Below are positions 8,201 to 9,365 of a stretch of 9,365 nt of DNA, one piece after another; position 1 is the first letter of the stretch; every line of letters begins with the position of its first letter. The DNA is from Nitrosomonadaceae bacterium (GTDB lineage: Bacteria > Pseudomonadota > Gammaproteobacteria > Burkholderiales > Usitatibacteraceae): assembly GCA_021300055.1 (NCBI GenBank), contig JAJTHU010000056.1, positions 1 through 9,365 of the forward strand, written 5' to 3'. A model generated the notes under the pieces. It saw nothing but the letters and a program-made list of their open reading frames with translations. It was not told the DNA's origin and did no database searches. Made by a program: the position numbers and the translations under genes.

Positions 8201-8802
8201 AAGCCATGCAGACCCATCTCGATGACATCGCCCACGCTCGTGGGATACAGCACCGGAATCATCGCCGCGTCGAAGATGTGCTCCGATTGATGAGGCAAGG
8301 TCGATGACTTACACGCGTGGTCGTCACCGGCCACCAGCAACACGCCGCCATGTTTGGAGGCGCCGGCCGCATTGGCGTGCTTGAACACGTCTACTGAGCG
8401 GTCCACGCCTGGCCCTTTGCCGTACCAAATGCCGAATACGCCGTCGTATTTGGCCCCTGCAAACAAACCCACCTGCTGCGAGCCCCAAACCGCGGTTGCG
8501 GCGAGTTCCTCATTCACGCCCGGCGTGAAAAAGATATGTTTGTCTTGGAGGAATTTCTTGGCTTTCCAAAGCGCTTGGTCGTAAGCGCCAAGCGGCGAGC
8601 CGCGGTAGCCGGAAATGAAGCCTGCAGTATTAAGGCCAGCGGCAAGGTCGCGCTGGCGCTGAATCATCGGTAAGCGCACCAGCGCTTGGGTACCGGTCAG
8701 ATAAACACGGCCGTGATCGAGGAGGTACTTGTCGTCGAGAGTGACTGGCGCCGGGTCGGGTGCGGGGGCGAGCGCACCCGCAGGTGAAAGAACAGCAGAC
8801 AT
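5257..8802 (-). CDS. Indolepyruvate:ferredoxin oxidoreductase, single-chain bacterial form
   Basis: This 1181-residue cytoplasmic enzyme fuses what archaea encode as IorA and IorB. The family oxidatively decarboxylates aryl pyruvates such as indolepyruvate and phenylpyruvate to acyl-CoA, using thiamine diphosphate and Fe-S clusters and reducing ferredoxin, in aromatic amino-acid breakdown. Residues about 25-430 are the N-terminal pyruvate-binding half (GYRGSPLG at 65-72). FCSGCPHN (452-459) precedes the thiamine diphosphate site, with GDGTYFHSG from 518 and FND at 546-548. Cys656, 659, 662 and 668 (CEGCGDCGKKSNC), then Cys689, 695 and 700, form the Fe-S region. GVGGTG (743-748) and GLAQKGG begin the gamma-type 2-oxoacid oxidoreductase domain. 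The remaining C-terminal part, about residues 950-1181, is the extension typical of the long bacterial form. The length fits that form. GAGGAG lies seven bases before the ATG. The substrate in this organism is inferred from the family; other aryl or branched 2-oxo acids are possible. Confidence 0.95.
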   Translation of the reverse strand: MSAVLSPAGALAPAPDPAPVTLDDKYLLDHGRVYLTGTQALVRLPMIQRQRDLAAGLNTAGFISGYRGSPLGAYDQALWKAKKFLQDKHIFFTPGVNEELAATAVWGSQQVGLFAGAKYDGVFGIWYGKGPGVDRSVDVFKHANAAGASKHGGVLLVAGDDHACKSSTLPHQSEHIFDAAMIPVLYPTSVGDVIEMGLHGFAMSRYSGCYVALKCISDTVDASASVNLDIESPKIVLPEDVALPASGVHIRWPDVPLEQELRLQHDKIYAALAYCRVNKLNRITVDAKDAKLGIIASGKSYLDTMQALEDLGIDARHAAEIGIRVMKVGMPWPLEPAAVREFAQGLDEILVVEEKRQLIEYQMKEQLYNWRDDVRPRVIGKYDEHGEWEMARAEWLLPAAGELTPAMIARVIARRIAKFYTSKIVEARLKFIEDKEAALARPRSKVARIPYFCSGCPHNTSTKVPEGSKALAGIGCHYMATWIRPEETMTFTQMGGEGVPWAGIAPFTETKHVFANLGDGTYFHSGLLAIRAAVAAKVNITYKILFNDAVAMTGGQPVDGPLNVPQITHQVYAEGVGRIVVVTDEPEKYPAGTNFAPDVTVYQRDELDAVQREMRELPGCTIIVYDQTCAAEKRRRRKRGTFPDPQKRVVINDLVCEGCGDCGKKSNCLSVVPVETEFGRKRGIDQSSCNKDFSCVKGFCPSFVTVEGGQLRKKKPVVQEVFAALPEPTLPSLDKPWGILVTGVGGTGVVTIGALLGMAAHLENKGVAVLDMTGLAQKGGSVYTHVRIAQQPEHIHAVRIAAGEANALLGCDMIVSTSDEAIAKMQKSLTRGVVNADVSTTGEFTKKPDLHIPVGDLEATLQETMAEVAFVDASGLTTALMGDAIFTNPFVMGFGYQRGLIPVSAASIMRAIELNGAAVEKNKQAFEWGRRAAVDLAAVTKAAFPTEPKSGHYKLSESVEEMVARRKEFLTGYQNAAYAERYAALVKRVAEVESAKFAGKRALSAAVARYAFKVMAYKDEYEVARLYAESSFKQKVAEQFEGDFKLTFHLAPPIMSKTDPVTGEPRKKVFGPWMMAAFGVLAKFKGLRGTALDVFGYTAERKMERQLIADYEALVNDIIANVNEANYQTAVDLASVPEHIRGFGHVKHEHFVEAKKRWDELLVKFRNPDAASKEIRIRAAA

Positions 8803-8809
8803 CGACGAA

Positions 8810-8815
8810 CTCCTC
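8810..8815 (-). promoter_or_regulatory. Strong ribosome binding site of the oxidoreductase gene
   Basis: On the minus strand GAGGAG ends seven bases before the ATG at 8802-8800. It is an almost ideal Shine-Dalgarno match at ideal spacing, and it fixes the start at 8802. Confidence 0.8.
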
Positions 8816-8854
8816 GGTAACTTGTGGTCTGGGATTTCAATACAGCGTGCGTTT

Positions 8855-8866
8855 CGCTACGTAGCG
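8855..8866. promoter_or_regulatory. Perfect 12-bp palindrome upstream of the oxidoreductase gene, candidate operator
   Basis: CGCTACGTAGCG is its own reverse complement and lies 53-64 bases upstream of the oxidoreductase start. Flanking GCGT and ACGC (within 8848-8872) extend the dyad imperfectly. The position suits a repressor or activator site, and a minus-strand TTGGCG overlaps it as a possible -35 without a clear -10. No regulator gene is visible in the window, so this is an inference from symmetry and position. Confidence 0.4.
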
Positions 8867-9026
8867 CCAACGCTTTAACAGCCTGCCCTTGTCTCTGGCC
8901 ACGATTGTGTCACAGCCAAATTAGAGCGGGCGAAGTTTACCGGAAAGACGTGCTTGGGAAGTGCCCATGCTCCCGGCCACTACTCTTGGCTGCGCACGAT
9001 GCTTCGACGAAGCGACAACCCCAGCC

Positions 9027-9129
9027 TGTCATCCCCGCGAAGGCGGGGATCCAAGTTAATGCGCCATGTAAGGAATCTCAACTGGATCCCCGTCCGGCGC
9101 AACCCTCGTGGTTGTGCACCGGGACGACA
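9027..9129. repeat. REP/MITE-like inverted-repeat element
   Basis: The ends TGTCATCCC (9027-9035) and GGGACGACA (9121-9129) are inverted with one mismatch. The left half holds a perfect hairpin, ATCCCCGC-GAAG-GCGGGGAT (9031-9050). Inner arms CGGGGATCCAAGTT (9044-9057) and AACTGGATCCCCG (9080-9092) are inverted with a one-base gap. The right half forms a second, bulged hairpin, in which GTCCGG...AACC (9092-9104) pairs with GGTT...GGGAC (9110-9125). The core belongs to a palindromic intergenic repeat type seen in many copies in beta- and gammaproteobacterial genomes; its shadow translation VIPAKAGIQ often appears in spurious gene predictions. It has no coding capacity, so any movement would need a transposase in trans. 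Confidence 0.8.
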
Positions 9130-9158
9130 CGCGGGAGTTCGCGCCTAACGCGGGGAAA

Positions 9159-9365
9159 TCAAATCGCCTCAGTACGCGCTTCCAGCCACGCCTTGGCATC
9201 GCCCGAGACACGCGGACTCAAACGACGACGCACTTCAGCGTGATAGCGGTTGAGCCACTCAACCTCGTGCGCCAGCATCAGCGATTTGTCGATCAAGCGC
9301 GTATCGATCGGACAAAGCGTGAGGGTTTCAAACTGCAAGAAGTCACCGAAGCCCGCATTTGCCAC
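9159..9365 (-). CDS. Aminopeptidase P family protein (M24B), C-terminal fragment
   Basis: The minus-strand frame is open to the window edge and ends with TGA at 9161-9159. The 69 codons visible correspond to the C-terminal M24_C domain of Xaa-Pro aminopeptidases: FLQFETLTLCPIDTRLID, then EVEWLNRYHAEVRRRLSP and a tail ending WLEARTEAI, all characteristic. The family removes N-terminal residues preceding proline, using a dinuclear metal centre in the cytoplasm. The catalytic domain and metal ligands lie outside the window, so activity cannot be judged. GTG at 9365-9363 is an internal codon, not the start. The gene precedes the oxidoreductase on the same strand but is separated by a 356-bp structured spacer, so a shared operon is unlikely. 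Confidence 0.88.
   Translation of the reverse strand: MANAGFGDFLQFETLTLCPIDTRLIDKSLMLAHEVEWLNRYHAEVRRRLSPRVSGDAKAWLEARTEAI

Larger units (their letters stand above)
8803..9158. other. Spacer between the aminopeptidase and oxidoreductase genes
   Basis: This 356-bp spacer has no gene I can support on either strand. It carries the oxidoreductase ribosome binding site and the 12-bp palindrome at one end and the inverted-repeat element (9027-9129) near the other. A plus-strand open frame across it owes part of its length to the GC-rich palindromic repeat and has no ribosome binding site. The size and content suggest the oxidoreductase has its own promoter, somewhere in about 8820-9020, although I could not pick a convincing -35/-10 pair. 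Confidence 0.6.

Noticed and set aside
8824..9243. Plus-strand open frame of 139 codons across the spacer and the aminopeptidase end
   Set aside because: It contains the known repeat translation VIPAKAGIQ, runs antisense into a recognised peptidase end, and lacks a ribosome binding site.

Overview
The window looks like a chromosomal segment of a Gram-negative, moderately GC-rich proteobacterium, most likely a betaproteobacterium. The evidence is a LplT-type MFS transporter, a single-chain bacterial indolepyruvate:ferredoxin oxidoreductase of about 1180 residues, an aminopeptidase P of the type with a C-terminal M24_C domain, and a palindromic intergenic repeat with a CCCCGC-GAAG-GCGGGG core of the kind scattered through many beta- and gammaproteobacterial genomes. 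I see no phage, transposase, CRISPR, tRNA or rRNA.

Layout. (a) 1-375, plus strand: the 3' end of an unrecognised gene that starts outside the window. (b) 376-876: a gene-poor stretch whose right half is made of two tandem 137-bp units. Each unit begins exactly at an ATG and copies the first codons of the following gene, interrupted and extended by a hairpin-forming segment. (c) 877-2175, plus: lplT, a lysophospholipid transporter/flippase of the major facilitator superfamily. (d) 2323-5193, plus: a 956-residue exported protein with about nine FG-GAP/VCBS-type Asp-rich calcium-binding loops and a C-terminal module resembling the end of RTX-type proteins. (e) 5246-5268: a GC-rich hairpin at the convergent junction. 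(f) 5257-8802, minus: the oxidoreductase, with a strong GAGGAG ribosome binding site. (g) 8803-9158: a 356-bp spacer with a perfect 12-bp palindrome near the oxidoreductase start and a 103-bp inverted-repeat element. (h) 9159-9365, minus: the C-terminal end of an aminopeptidase P family protein.

How the genes relate. They do not form an obvious pathway. lplT has no aas acyltransferase partner here. The oxidoreductase and the aminopeptidase both bear on peptide and amino-acid catabolism and share a strand, but the structured 356-bp spacer suggests separate transcription. The most unusual feature is the tandem array before lplT: three ATGs at exactly 137-bp spacing (603, 740, 877), each joined to the previous reading frame by an ATGA stop/start overlap, with a 39-nt hairpin in each of the first two units. 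It could be a leader-peptide or translational-coupling device, or debris of a small repeat that captured the lplT start. The sequence alone does not decide this.
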